From: DATBDE01 sp036270095
Lineage (GTDB): Bacteria; Actinomycetota; Thermoleophilia; Solirubrobacterales; Solirubrobacteraceae
Length of the DNA stretch: 48,894 nucleotides
NCBI GenBank assembly: GCA_036270095.1
Contig: DATBDE010000003.1
Location: 1 to 48,894 of the forward strand
Direction of reading: 5' to 3'
Shown: positions 23,669 through 32,797 of the stretch, one piece after another
Position numbering within the stretch: position 1 is the first letter of the stretch
How the letters are laid out: every line of letters starts with the position of its first letter
Program-made: the position numbers and the translations under genes
The notes under the pieces: generated by a model
Database searches by the model: none
Told to the model about the DNA's origin: nothing
What the model saw: only the letters and a program-made list of their open reading frames with translations

Positions 23669-25368
23669 TCGCGCGAGCGCTGCTGGTGGCCCTGTGCCTC
23701 GGCGCGCTCCTCGCGCCGGCGGCCTCGGCCCAGACCCCGGGCTCGCAGCCGACCTCGACCGACCCCAACGCCCTCAGCGTGCCCGAGACGCTGAACCGGC
23801 CGCCGATCAACCATGCGCTCACCGGCGACAAGGCGATTGCCATCGCCAACCGGCAGCCCAAGGTCATCGACACCAAGCGCCACCACAAGGGCACGTACTC
23901 GCGCGCGTTCCTGAAGGGCACGGACCGCTGGCAGATCTCCTACTACGACCCGCACGACGGGGACAAGGAGGTCGCGCAGGTGATCATCAGCGACCGCAGC
24001 GGCCAGGTCAGCGAGGCGTGGACCGGCTTCCAGGTTGCGTGGACCATGGCGCGCGGCTACGCGGGCGCGTTCGGGCGCAAGATCAACGCGGTCTGGCTAT
24101 GGGTGCCCCTGTGCCTCCTGTTCTTCGTGCCCTTCATCGACCGCAAGCGGCCGTTCCGCATGCTGCACCTCGACCTGCTCGTGCTGCTGGCGTTCTCGAT
24201 CTCGCTGGCCTTCTTCGAGAACGCCAACATCGGGATCTCGGTGCCGCTTGTCTATCCGCTGCTCGCCTACGTGCTGGCGCGGATGCTGTGGATCGCGTTC
24301 CGGCGCAAGCCCGGGCCGCCGACCGAGCCCATCCGCCTGCTCGTGCCTTCCACTTGGCTCGTGGTGGCGATCGTGTTCCTGGTCGGGTTCCGGGTGGGTC
24401 TGAACGTCACCAACTCGAACGTCGTCGACGTCGGCTACTCGGGGGTGATCGGCGCCGACCACCTGATCCACGGCAAGGACGTCTACAACGCGTTCCCCAC
24501 CGACAACCAGCACGGCGACACCTACGGGCCGGTCAACTACGACGCCTACGTGCCGGGCACGCTGATCTGGCCCTGGAGCGGGAAGTGGGACGACCTGCCC
24601 GCGGCGCACTTCACCGCGGTGTGGTTCGACCTGGCCACGATGCTGTTCCTGTGGCTGCTGGGACGGCGCATCCGCGGACCCACGCTGGGCATCGCGCTGG
24701 CCTACGGGTGGGCCGCATTCCCGTTCACGCTGTTCACGCTGGAGTCCAACGCCAACGACTCGCTGGTCGCGATGCTGGTGGTGCTGACCCTCCTGGTCGT
24801 GCGCCGGCCGGCCGCGCGTGGCGCGACCGGTGCGCTCGCGGGCCTGAGCAAGTTCGCCCCGCTCGGGCTGGCGCCGCTGCTGGCCACCTACGACGCCGCG
24901 CGCGAGCGGGTGACGCTGCGCCCGCGCGTGCTGCTGCCCTTCCTGGCCGCCTTCGCGGCGACGGCGGCGATCGTGCTGCTGCCCGTGGCCCTGGCGAAGG
25001 GCGGCCTGCACACGTTCTATGACCGCACGCTGGGCTACCAGGGCGACCGCGGCTCGCCGTTTTCGATCTGGGGCCTGTACGGCGGGCTCGGCTTCCCGCA
25101 GGCGGCGGTCAAGATCGGCGGCCTGCTGCTGGCGCTGCTCGTGGCCTTCGTGCCCCGCAAGCGCGACATCGTGACCCTGGCAGCGCTCAGCGCGGCGGTG
25201 ATCATCGCGCTGCAGGCCGGGATCACCCACTGGTTCTACCTGTACATCGTGTGGTTCTTCCCGCTCGTGCTCGTCGCGCTGCTGGGCCGTTACGGCGAGC
25301 CCGGCTCGGCGTGGCCCGAGGCCGTCGCGGCGCCCGTGCACGAGGAGCGCACGCCCGTCCCGGCATGA
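23665..25368 (+). CDS. GT87/DUF2029-type membrane glycosyltransferase
   Basis: A 567-residue protein with a signal-like N-terminus (ALLVALCLGALLAPAASAQT), a luminal domain of about 110 residues, then many transmembrane segments. The motif YGPVNYDAYVPGTLIWPW and the loop PLGLAPLLATYDAARER resemble polyprenol-phosphate-mannose-dependent GT-C enzymes (GT87). The luminal domain before the helices is unusual for this family. The N-terminus overlaps gtrA (GTGA), and ATGA overlaps the next gene. Substrate: polyprenyl-phosphate sugar donor; acceptor unknown. Confidence 0.75.
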   Translation: MIARALLVALCLGALLAPAASAQTPGSQPTSTDPNALSVPETLNRPPINHALTGDKAIAIANRQPKVIDTKRHHKGTYSRAFLKGTDRWQISYYDPHDGDKEVAQVIISDRSGQVSEAWTGFQVAWTMARGYAGAFGRKINAVWLWVPLCLLFFVPFIDRKRPFRMLHLDLLVLLAFSISLAFFENANIGISVPLVYPLLAYVLARMLWIAFRRKPGPPTEPIRLLVPSTWLVVAIVFLVGFRVGLNVTNSNVVDVGYSGVIGADHLIHGKDVYNAFPTDNQHGDTYGPVNYDAYVPGTLIWPWSGKWDDLPAAHFTAVWFDLATMLFLWLLGRRIRGPTLGIALAYGWAAFPFTLFTLESNANDSLVAMLVVLTLLVVRRPAARGATGALAGLSKFAPLGLAPLLATYDAARERVTLRPRVLLPFLAAFAATAAIVLLPVALAKGGLHTFYDRTLGYQGDRGSPFSIWGLYGGLGFPQAAVKIGGLLLALLVAFVPRKRDIVTLAALSAAVIIALQAGITHWFYLYIVWFFPLVLVALLGRYGEPGSAWPEAVAAPVHEERTPVPA

Positions 25369-26552
25369 GGACCCGCTGGCTGTTGGCCGCGGCGGCCGGG
25401 TTCGCGGTGGTGGGCGTGTTGGCGACGACGGTCGGGCCCACCAGCAACCACAGCATCACCGACCTCCCGATCTACCAGGGCATCGCGCGCCTGGTCGACC
25501 AGGGCAACTGGCCGTACGAGCACGCCCTGACCGAGTACCCGCCGGTCGCGCTCGTGCCGATGTGGCTGGCCGCGCGCACGGGGGACTTCGCTTTGACCTT
25601 CGGACTGCTCATGCTCGCGGCGGGGCTGGTCCTGTTCTGGACCACGGTGCGCCTGTGCGAGGCGGGCGGGGGGTCGGGCGCGGTGTGCGCCGGCGCGCTG
25701 ATCCTCAGCCCGATCGCGGTCGGCGCGCTGTGGCGCACGCACTTCGACGCGTGGCCGGCCGCCATGACCATGGCGGCATTGCTCGCCCTGGCCCGCGACC
25801 GCCCGCGCCTGGGCCTCGGCCTGCTCGGGCTCGGGGCGGCCACGAAGCTGTTCCCGGCCCTGCTCGTGCCCATGGCGCTGGTGTGGCTCGTGGCCCGCGG
25901 CCAACGCCGCGCGGCCTGGCAGGGCGCGGCCGTGTTCGCCGTCGTGGTCGCGCTGATCGCGCTGCCGTTCGCGCCGCACGGCCTCGCGCGCGTCGTGACC
26001 TTCCACCTCGACCGCCCGGTGCAGATCGAGTCCACGCCGGCGAGCGTGCTGCTGGCCGTCGGCGACAGCAGCGTGACCGGTGTGCCGGGGCACCCGGACG
26101 CGTTCAAGTCCCAGGGCCTCGTGGGCGGCCCGGCCGACGCGCTGGCGACGATCTGCTCGCTGCTCTCGCTGGCCGCGATCGTGGCCGTGGCCTTCGCGGC
26201 CCGGCGGCGCCCCGACCCACGCTGGCTCGTGCTCTGCGCCTTCGCCACGCTGGTGGCCTTCGTCGCGCTGGGCAAGGTGCTCTCGCCGCAGTTCGTGATC
26301 TGGCTCGTGCCCTTCGCCGCCCTGGCCTGGGCCTGGCGCGAGTGGACGGCCGCCGCGGCGGTGACCGCAGCGATCGTGCTGACCCAGCTCGAGTTCCCGG
26401 CCCGCTACTGGGACCTGGTCTACGGCAACACCGGTGCAGCGGTGCTCGTGGGCGCGCGCAACGCGCTCCTGCTCGTCGCGCTCACGTCACTCCTGGCGCG
26501 GGTCGTCGCACCGGCGCGATGGCGTCGGCCCGCGGCGGCTGCGACGCGCTGA
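25365..26552 (+). CDS. GT87-like membrane mannosyltransferase
   Basis: A 395-residue multi-pass protein. ITDLPIYQGIARLVDQGNWP and YEHALTEYPPVALVP are the GT87 signature (Asp followed by a YPP motif near the first luminal loop). Helices follow at 90-110, 145-190, 215-240, 285-310 and 320-380. It is coupled to the preceding enzyme by ATGA. Together with GtrA and the phosphodiesterase it would build a glycolipid or glycoprotein on the outer membrane face. The 3' end overlaps the convergent phosphodiesterase gene by 71 bp. Confidence 0.82.
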   Translation: MRTRWLLAAAAGFAVVGVLATTVGPTSNHSITDLPIYQGIARLVDQGNWPYEHALTEYPPVALVPMWLAARTGDFALTFGLLMLAAGLVLFWTTVRLCEAGGGSGAVCAGALILSPIAVGALWRTHFDAWPAAMTMAALLALARDRPRLGLGLLGLGAATKLFPALLVPMALVWLVARGQRRAAWQGAAVFAVVVALIALPFAPHGLARVVTFHLDRPVQIESTPASVLLAVGDSSVTGVPGHPDAFKSQGLVGGPADALATICSLLSLAAIVAVAFAARRRPDPRWLVLCAFATLVAFVALGKVLSPQFVIWLVPFAALAWAWREWTAAAAVTAAIVLTQLEFPARYWDLVYGNTGAAVLVGARNALLLVALTSLLARVVAPARWRRPAAAATR

Positions 26553-27267
26553 TCAGCACGCCCATCAGCCACGGGTCCTCGGTCGAGGTCTCGAAGCGCA
26601 CCGGCATCATCGTGGCCAGCGACTCGATCGCCTGCTCGCGCTTGACGCCGATCACCCCGCCGCGCGGCCCGGTCATCCCGACGTCGGTGATGTAGGCGGT
26701 GCCGCCGGGCAGGACGCGGTCGTCGGCCGTGGGCACGTGGGTGTGGGTGCCGACCACGGCGGTCACGCGGCCGTCCAGGTGCCAGCCCATCGCGACCTTC
26801 TCGCTCGTGACCTCGGCGTGCATGTCGACGAGCACGTAGTCGGCGTCCTCCCGCAGGGTGTGCAGGGCGGCGTCGGCCTCGGCGAACGCGTTGCGGCCCG
26901 CACGCACGTGCACGTTGCCGGAGAGGTTGAGCACCCCCAGGCGCACGCCGTCGCGCTCGACCACGCAGGTGCCGTGGCCGGGCTGGGAGCGCAGGAAGTT
27001 CGCGGGCCGCACGATGTTTGGGACGTCGTCCAGGTACGGATAGACCTCGCGGTGCCGGTAGGTGTGGTTGCCGAGCGTGATCGCGTCGACGCCCAGGGCG
27101 AACATCTCGTCCGCCGTGCGCGGCGTGATGCCGAGGCCGCCGGCCGCGTTCTCGCCGTTGATGACGACGAAATCCAGCGCGAGCTCCTCGCGCAAGGCGG
27201 GAAGCAGGACCGCAAGTGTCCGGCGGCCGATTCCCCCGACGATGTCCCCGACGAAGAGCAGTCTCAT
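26482..27267 (-). CDS. YmdB-like cyclic-nucleotide metallophosphoesterase (TIGR00282 family)
   Basis: A 261-residue metallophosphoesterase with the di-metal motifs MRLLFVGDIVGGIGRRTL, VVINGENAAGGLG, ITLGNHTYRHREVY, and the later DMHAEVTSEKVAMG and VVGTHTHVPTADDRVL. YmdB homologues hydrolyse 2',3'-cyclic nucleotides and affect biofilm and motility. ATG 27267 lies about 35 bp from the divergent AI-2E gene start, so the intergenic region holds divergent promoters (TACTGT near 27281 for the plus strand). Its 3' end runs 71 bp into the mannosyltransferase. Confidence 0.9.
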   Translation of the reverse strand: MRLLFVGDIVGGIGRRTLAVLLPALREELALDFVVINGENAAGGLGITPRTADEMFALGVDAITLGNHTYRHREVYPYLDDVPNIVRPANFLRSQPGHGTCVVERDGVRLGVLNLSGNVHVRAGRNAFAEADAALHTLREDADYVLVDMHAEVTSEKVAMGWHLDGRVTAVVGTHTHVPTADDRVLPGGTAYITDVGMTGPRGGVIGVKREQAIESLATMMPVRFETSTEDPWLMGVLISASQPPRADAIAPVRRPAPGVT

Positions 27268-27304
27268 CCGTCGCGCATACTGTCGAAACGGAGAGGATGG
27301 CTGT

Positions 27305-28570
27305 GTGAGCCAGCACGCTCCACCCACAGAACCCCCCACCGAACCACCCCGCGGCCCCGAGCCGGTCGTCGTTCCGCGCTGGATCCAGCTCGTCGTCCTG
27401 CCGCTGGCCCTGCTCGGCGTGTGGGCGCTGGCGCGGGCCTCCGGGCCGGTCCTCCTGGTGTTCGCCGTGGCCGCCGTGGTCGCGCTCGGGCTCAACCCGG
27501 TGGTGGAGGCGCTCGCCAAGCCGCTGCGTAAGATCCACCTGCCGCGAGGCCTCGCGGTGCTGCTCGTGTACCTCGCGCTCGTGCTCGTCCTGCTCGGCGT
27601 CGGGCTGCTGCTGGTCAACGCGATCGCCAACCAGGTCGAGTCCTTCCAGCGCAACCTGCCCAACCTCGTCGACCAGGCCAACAAGTCGCTGGCCGACCTG
27701 CAGAAGACGCTGAACGACAACGGGATCAAGGTCGAGATCACCAGCCAGGGCCGCACCGCCCTGCAGACGCTCCAGGACAACCTGTCCCAGAGCACCGGCG
27801 ACATCGTCTCCTCGGCCCGCGACATCCTCGGCACGGTGGTCGAGGGCGCGTTCGGCCTCGTGCTCACGATCGTGATCTCGATCTACATGCTGCTCTACGG
27901 GCCCCGCATCGGCGTCTTCGTGCGCAGGGTGCTGCCGCAGGGCGACGGCACGCCCGACGACGACTTCCCGCGGCGGGCCCAGAAGGCGGTGTTCAACTAC
28001 GTGCGCGGCCAGGTCGCCTTCTCGCTGATCATGGGCTTCAGCGCCGGCATCATCCTGTGGTTCCTAGGCGTCGTCGGCATCTTCCCCGACGGCCAGCGCT
28101 ACGCCCTGTTCTTCGGGGCCTTCTACGGCGTCATGGAGCTGGTGCCCTACATCGGGCCGATCCTGGGCGGGGCGCCGCCGGCGATCATCGCGCTGTTCCA
28201 GGACCCGCTGAGCGGCCTGTGGGTGATTCTCGCCCTGATCGCGCTGCAGCAGCTCGAGGGACACGTGGTGGCCCCGCAGGTGTTCGGGCGCACGCTGCGC
28301 ATCAACCCCCTGCTGGTGCTGGCCGCGCTGCTGATCGGGGGGCAGCTCTACGGGATCGTCGGGGCCTTCGTCGCCCTGCCGCTGGCCGCGCTCGCGCGTG
28401 AGACCGTGCTCTACCTGCGCCGCCACCTCGTGCTCGAGCCGTGGGGCACGCCGAGCTCCGCCGAGGTCGTCGGGGCCGGAACCGGGGTCGAATCGCCGAC
28501 CATCGAGCCCAAGCCCGACGAGGAGCGCGAGCGCGACGAAGTAGGCGCCGGCTCAACACCGCGCGACTAA
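27305..28570 (+). CDS. AI-2E-family transporter/permease
   Basis: A 421-residue permease with eight or so transmembrane segments: IQLVVLPLALLGVWALARAS, FAVAAVVALGLNPVVEALAK, LAVLLVYLALVLVLLGVGLL, then a long periplasmic helical hairpin (NLPNLVDQANKSLADLQKTL), the IVISIYMLLYGPRI segment, and the conserved ELVPYIGPILGGAPP. Members transport quorum or cyclic-peptide signals or sodium. GTG 27305 overlaps an upstream ATG-GCT-GTG-TGA minigene, whose stop overlaps it, and GGAGAGG at 27291 may serve either. Substrate unknown. Confidence 0.88.
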   Translation: MSQHAPPTEPPTEPPRGPEPVVVPRWIQLVVLPLALLGVWALARASGPVLLVFAVAAVVALGLNPVVEALAKPLRKIHLPRGLAVLLVYLALVLVLLGVGLLLVNAIANQVESFQRNLPNLVDQANKSLADLQKTLNDNGIKVEITSQGRTALQTLQDNLSQSTGDIVSSARDILGTVVEGAFGLVLTIVISIYMLLYGPRIGVFVRRVLPQGDGTPDDDFPRRAQKAVFNYVRGQVAFSLIMGFSAGIILWFLGVVGIFPDGQRYALFFGAFYGVMELVPYIGPILGGAPPAIIALFQDPLSGLWVILALIALQQLEGHVVAPQVFGRTLRINPLLVLAALLIGGQLYGIVGAFVALPLAALARETVLYLRRHLVLEPWGTPSSAEVVGAGTGVESPTIEPKPDEERERDEVGAGSTPRD

Positions 28571-28573
28571 TCT
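28568..28573 (+). promoter_or_regulatory. -10 box TAATCT of the ABC transporter operon
   Basis: TAATCT overlaps the stop codon of the AI-2E gene and ends 8 nt before TTG 28582. No ribosome binding site lies between, again a leaderless arrangement. Confidence 0.45.
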
Positions 28574-28581
28574 CCGACGCC

Positions 28582-29304
28582 TTGGCTGGAACCACGGTTG
28601 CCACCGAGCCGACCCTCAAGGTCGAGCGCGTCACCAAGCGCTACGGCGAGCGTCTTGCGCTGCGCGAGGCTTCGTTCGAGGCGCTGCCGGGCGAACGCGT
28701 GGCCATCATCGGCCCGAACGGCGCGGGCAAGACGACGTTGCTCTCGATCCTCGCCGGCATCCAGCCGTCGACCTCGGGCACCGTGTCGTGCCCGCCGCGC
28801 GACATCGGCTGGGTGCCCCAGCACGCGGCGGTGTACTCGAAGCTCTCGGTGGCCGAGAACCTGCGGCTGTTCGCACGGCTGGAGAAGGTCGACGATCCCG
28901 ACGCCGCGGTCGACCGCATGCTCGAACAGACCGGCCTGCGCGAGCGCGCGGACGACGAGCTGGGCAAGCTCTCGGGCGGCAACCGCCAGCGCGTGAACAT
29001 CGCCGTCGGCCTGCTCTCCAGCCCGCCCGCGCTGCTGCTCGACGAGCCCTCGTCGTCGCTGGACCCGCGCCAGCGCGAGCGGCTCTGGGAGTTCATCGGC
29101 GCGCTGGCGGGCGGCGGCACCACGGTGCTGTTCTCGACCCACAACGTCGGCGAGGCCGACCGCTACGCCGACCGCCTCCTTGTCCTCGCCGACGGCGAGC
29201 TCCTCTTCCACGGCACCCCGCGCGAGCTCGAGCAGGCGGTCGGGGGCGACACGTACGACTTCGAGGGGGCGTTCGTGCGCTTCCTGCACGAGCGCGGCCA
29301 CTGA
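28582..29304 (+). CDS. ABC transporter ATP-binding protein
   Basis: A 240-residue ATPase of an ABC-2 type exporter. Walker A GPNGAGKT is at 44-51, signature LSGGNRQR from 130, Walker B LLLDEPSS with Asp154, and H-loop His187. TTG 28582 is chosen because it follows a -10 box with leaderless spacing; no ATG or GTG precedes the conserved KVERVTKRYGERLALREASF. It precedes the permease by 79 bp. The gap contains AGATGGCC (29304-29311) and GGCCATCT (29346-29353), an inverted repeat of 8 bp around a 34-nt loop. Confidence 0.92.
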   Translation: MAGTTVATEPTLKVERVTKRYGERLALREASFEALPGERVAIIGPNGAGKTTLLSILAGIQPSTSGTVSCPPRDIGWVPQHAAVYSKLSVAENLRLFARLEKVDDPDAAVDRMLEQTGLRERADDELGKLSGGNRQRVNIAVGLLSSPPALLLDEPSSSLDPRQRERLWEFIGALAGGGTTVLFSTHNVGEADRYADRLLVLADGELLFHGTPRELEQAVGGDTYDFEGAFVRFLHERGH

Positions 29305-29383
29305 GATGGCCGATTCCACGACCCCACGCGCGCGCCCATGGAAACGGCCATCTAGGGCCTTCTAGGCCGGCTCCTTCCTGCGC

Positions 29384-30724
29384 ATGCGCTGGCTGCTGCT
29401 CAAGGACCTGCAGATCCTGCGTCGGTCGCCGCTGCTGGTGGGGCTGCTCGTCATCTACCCGGTCCTGATTGCGTTGCTGATCGGGTACGCGCTCTCGCGC
29501 GGCCCGACCAAGCCCAAGGTCGCGTTCCTGAACGAGGTGCCGGCGGGCCAGGGCTCGTTCAACCTCGGGTCCACGAAGATCAACGGCCGCCAGTACGCGG
29601 GCAAGTTCTTCACCGCCATCGACCCGATCGTCGTCCACAGCCGGGCCGAGGCGCTGCAAAAGGTGCGCTCGGGGCAGGCGCTGGCCGCGCTGATCATCCC
29701 CGCCGACATCGTCCAGAAGCTCTCGACCGGCGGGCTCGAGCGCCCGACGCTCGACGTCATCTACAACGCCGAGAACCCGCTCAAGCGCCAGTTCGTCGAG
29801 TCGACGATCCAGTTCCAGCTCGCCAAGGCCAACCAGGCGCTGTCCGGAGAATTCCGCAAGGTCGCCTCGCAATACATCGACCTGCTGCTCAAGGGCGGGA
29901 ACTTCAACGCCCTCGGGACGAACTTCAACGTGCTCGGGCTGCAGAGCGCGAACACGATCCTCAAGGGGGTGCGCGCCTCCTTGCCGCGCGGCTCACCCCA
30001 GGGCCCGCCGCTCGACCAGGTCATCCACTTCGCGACGCTGGCCATCAACAACCTCGACCTCTCCAACCAGGTCCTGGCCTCGGTGTCCGCGCCGCTGGCC
30101 GTGCGGACGACCACGATCGGCGCCGGCGGCAAGCAGCCGCTGGACACGTTCGCGGTGGCGGTGGCGGTGACGATCTCGATGATGTTCGTCTGCGTCCTGC
30201 TGGCGGCGGGGATGCTTGCGCTCGAGCGCGAGGAGAACGCCTTCACCCGGCTGGCGCGCGGGCTGGTCTCGCGGTTCGGGCTGGTGACGGAGAAGATCTC
30301 GCTGGCGGCGCTGTGCGCAACCGCGGTCGCGCTGGCCATGCTCATCGGCATCGGCATCTTCGTGGCCGTGGACTGGGGCCGGTTCCCGCTGTGGGTGGTC
30401 GCGACGCTGTTCGGCGCGGCCGGGTTCGGCGCGCTCGGGGTGGCCATCGGCGGCTGGGCGCGCGAGGTGCGGGCGGCGTCGCTGTTCGCGTTCCTGCTCT
30501 CGCTGCCGATCGCGGTGCTGGCGCTCGTGCCCAGCGGGGCCACCAACCCGACGCTCTACGACATCATCCGCGTGATCTCGGCCATCTTCCCCTTCCGCCC
30601 CGCGCTCGACGCGATGGCGGCGGCGCTGTCGGGCGGCGGCATTGGCCTGCCGCTGCTGCACCTGGTCATCCTCGTGGTGGCCTTCGGGGCACTCGCGCGT
30701 CTCAGCCTGAGGCGATTCGCCTAG
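29384..30724 (+). CDS. ABC-2 type transporter permease
   Basis: A 446-residue permease with one N-terminal transmembrane segment (LLVGLLVIYPVLIALLIGYA), an extracytoplasmic domain of about 220 residues, then five or six clustered helices (VAVTISMMFVCVLLAAGMLA; ISLAALCATAVALAMLIGIG; SLFAFLLSLPIAVLALVPSG). This is the layout of ABC-2 exporters of drug, lipid or polymer type. It pairs with the ATPase upstream. ATG 29384 is taken from the conserved KDLQILRRSPLL start. The cargo is unknown. Confidence 0.88.
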   Translation: MRWLLLKDLQILRRSPLLVGLLVIYPVLIALLIGYALSRGPTKPKVAFLNEVPAGQGSFNLGSTKINGRQYAGKFFTAIDPIVVHSRAEALQKVRSGQALAALIIPADIVQKLSTGGLERPTLDVIYNAENPLKRQFVESTIQFQLAKANQALSGEFRKVASQYIDLLLKGGNFNALGTNFNVLGLQSANTILKGVRASLPRGSPQGPPLDQVIHFATLAINNLDLSNQVLASVSAPLAVRTTTIGAGGKQPLDTFAVAVAVTISMMFVCVLLAAGMLALEREENAFTRLARGLVSRFGLVTEKISLAALCATAVALAMLIGIGIFVAVDWGRFPLWVVATLFGAAGFGALGVAIGGWAREVRAASLFAFLLSLPIAVLALVPSGATNPTLYDIIRVISAIFPFRPALDAMAAALSGGGIGLPLLHLVILVVAFGALARLSLRRFA

Positions 30725-30727
30725 GAC

Positions 30728-30733
30728 TATCCT
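30728..30733 (+). promoter_or_regulatory. -10 box TATCCT of hemB
   Basis: TATCCT ends 10 nt before ATG 30744. This is the longest spacing in the set, and a 5' end of one to four bases before ATG is possible. Confidence 0.4.
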
Positions 30734-30743
30734 GGGCTGTCGC

Positions 30744-31721
30744 ATGGCGTTCCCCCAGACTCGCTTGCGCCGACTGCGGCGCACCGGCGCGCTCCGCGAC
30801 CTCGTGCGCGAGACCGACCTCGCGCCGCGGCATCTGATCCAGCCCCTGTTCGTGGCCCTGGCCCAGGACGCGCCGCGCGCGCCCATCGTCGCCATGCCCG
30901 GCGTCGACCGCCTGTCGATCAGCGCGGCCGCCGACGAGGCGCGGGCGCTGCACGACCGCGGCATCTCCGGCGTGCTGCTGTTCGGCCTGCCCGCCGACAA
31001 GGACGAGGAGGGCAGCGGCGCCTGGGACGACGAGGGCGTCGTCCAGCTCGCCACCCGCGCGATCAAGGACGCGTGCCCGGACGTGCTGGTCATCGCCGAC
31101 GTGTGCCTGTGCGAGTACACCTCCCACGGCCACTGCGGGCTGCTGCGCTCCGACGGCGGCGTCGACAACGACGCGACGCTCGAGCTGCTCTCACGCACGG
31201 CGGTCTCGCAGGCCAACGCCGGCGCCGACATGGTCGCCCCCAGCGACATGATGGACGGCCGGGTCGGCCACATGCGGGCCGAGCTCGACGACCACGGGCT
31301 CACCGACACCGCCATCGTCGCCTACAGCGCCAAGATGGCCAGCGCCTTCTACGGGCCGTTCCGCGAGGCGGCCGACTCGGCCCCCGCGTTCGGCGACCGC
31401 CGCTCCTACCAGATGGACGGCGCCAACCCCGACGAGGCCGTGCGCGAGGCCCTGCTCGACCGCGACGAGGGCGCCGATGTCGTCATGGTCAAGCCCGCGC
31501 TGCCGTACCTCGACGTCGTGCGCCGGGTCAAGGACGCCACCCGGATGCCGGTGGCCGCCTACAACGTCTCCGGCGAGTACGCGATGCTCAAGGCGGCCGC
31601 GGCGGCCGGGTACCTGGACGAGCGCGCGGCCGCGCTCGAGACCCTGACCGCCATCCGGCGCGCCGGGGCCGACATCGTCATCACCTACCACGCCAAGGAC
31701 GCGGCGGAGTGGCTCCGGTAG
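30744..31721 (+). CDS. hemB: Delta-aminolevulinic acid dehydratase (porphobilinogen synthase)
   Basis: A 325-residue HemB that condenses two ALA molecules to porphobilinogen. The Schiff-base lysines are Lys197 (YSAKMAS) and Lys250 (MVKPALPYLDVV). The metal site DVCLCEYTSHGHCG provides Cys121, Cys123 and Cys131, so it is the zinc-dependent type. Its 3' end overlaps the siroheme-decarboxylase-like gene by 13 bp and hemL follows, so all three are probably co-expressed. It is the first gene of this tetrapyrrole cluster. Confidence 0.96.
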   Translation: MAFPQTRLRRLRRTGALRDLVRETDLAPRHLIQPLFVALAQDAPRAPIVAMPGVDRLSISAAADEARALHDRGISGVLLFGLPADKDEEGSGAWDDEGVVQLATRAIKDACPDVLVIADVCLCEYTSHGHCGLLRSDGGVDNDATLELLSRTAVSQANAGADMVAPSDMMDGRVGHMRAELDDHGLTDTAIVAYSAKMASAFYGPFREAADSAPAFGDRRSYQMDGANPDEAVREALLDRDEGADVVMVKPALPYLDVVRRVKDATRMPVAAYNVSGEYAMLKAAAAAGYLDERAAALETLTAIRRAGADIVITYHAKDAAEWLR

Positions 31722-32782
31722 CGCGCCCCAAGCTGCGCTCGCGCAAGGACGGCGCGGCAGTCCCGCTCGACGCGACCGACAAGCGCCTGCTCAACCTGAT
31801 GCAGGGGCACTTCCCGCTGGCCCCGCGGCCCTACCAGCACGTCGCCGCCGAGGCGGGCATCGAGGAGGCCGAGGCGCTGCAGCGCGTGGAGCGGCTGCTC
31901 GACGACCGGATCATCCGCCAGGTGACCCCGATCTTCGACACCCGCGCGCTGGGCTACACGTCGATGCTCGTCGCCGCCAAGGTCGACCCCGAGCACCCGT
32001 GGCGGGCGGCCAAGATCATCAACGCGCACCCCGGGGTCTCGCACAACTACCTGCGCAATCACGAGTTCAACATCTGGTTCACCATCGCCACCGAGCCGGA
32101 CTCGATACTCGGGCTCGAGCGGACGCTCGAGGTGCTCGGGCAGGAGGCCGGAGCGACCTCGATCCGCAGGCTGCCCACCCTCAAGCTCTTCAAGATCCGC
32201 ATGGACCTGGAGATGGAGGGGTCGACGGCCGACCTGGCCCGCGCGGCGGCGGCGGTCGAGCCCGCAGAGACCGAGCCCCAGCCCTACGACGAGCGCGACA
32301 TGGCGATCATTCGCGCGCTCCAGGGCGACCTGCCGGTCGTGCCCGAGCCCTACGCGCCCACGGCGAGCGCGCTGGGCGTGGACCAGGCCGACCTGCTCGC
32401 GCACCTCGAGGGCATGGTCGAGCGTCGACTCCTGCGCCGCGTGGCGGCCATCCTCTTCCACCGCCGGGCCGGGTTCTCGGCCAACGGCATGGGCGTCTGG
32501 AAGGTGCCCGACGACCGCGTGCTGCAGACCGGCAAGCAGATGGCCGCCTTCCGCGGCATCTCGCACTGCTACCAGCGCCCCACCTACCAGGACTGGCCCT
32601 ACTCGCTCTTCACCATGGCCCATGGTCGCAGCAAGGAGGAGTGCGACGCGATCCTCGACGCGATCGCGGAGGAGACCGGCATCGACCAGCGGGCGACGCT
32701 GTACTCGTCGACCGAGTTCAAGAAGGTCCGGCTCCTCTACTTCGCGGACGACTACAAGAACTGGGAACGCGCCCGTGCCTGA
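31709..32782 (+). CDS. Fused siroheme-decarboxylase-like protein (AhbA-AhbB type, two Lrp/AsnC-like halves)
   Basis: A 357-residue protein made of two consecutive Lrp/AsnC-like modules. Half 1 has a helix-turn-helix from about residue 20 and the motif SHNYLRNHEFNIWFT at 111-125. Half 2 begins near 185 and carries SHCYQRPTYQDWPYSLFTMAHG at 285-306. Both motifs resemble those of AhbA and AhbB (NirDLGH), which decarboxylate siroheme to 12,18-didecarboxysiroheme in the alternative heme pathway. Annotation as a plain AsnC regulator would be wrong given the motifs and its site between hemB and hemL. GTG 31709 is the only start for the N-terminus. Whether it is active siroheme decarboxylase or regulates heme genes remains open. 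Confidence 0.82.
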   Translation: MAPVARPKLRSRKDGAAVPLDATDKRLLNLMQGHFPLAPRPYQHVAAEAGIEEAEALQRVERLLDDRIIRQVTPIFDTRALGYTSMLVAAKVDPEHPWRAAKIINAHPGVSHNYLRNHEFNIWFTIATEPDSILGLERTLEVLGQEAGATSIRRLPTLKLFKIRMDLEMEGSTADLARAAAAVEPAETEPQPYDERDMAIIRALQGDLPVVPEPYAPTASALGVDQADLLAHLEGMVERRLLRRVAAILFHRRAGFSANGMGVWKVPDDRVLQTGKQMAAFRGISHCYQRPTYQDWPYSLFTMAHGRSKEECDAILDAIAEETGIDQRATLYSSTEFKKVRLLYFADDYKNWERARA

Positions 32783-32797
32783 GCGCGGGCGCGGCTG

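Noticed and set aside
24097..25341. A 414-codon minus-strand frame over the GT87-like gene
   Set aside because: His/Gln/Arg/Asp-rich antisense shadow; the plus-strand gene has membrane helices and motifs.
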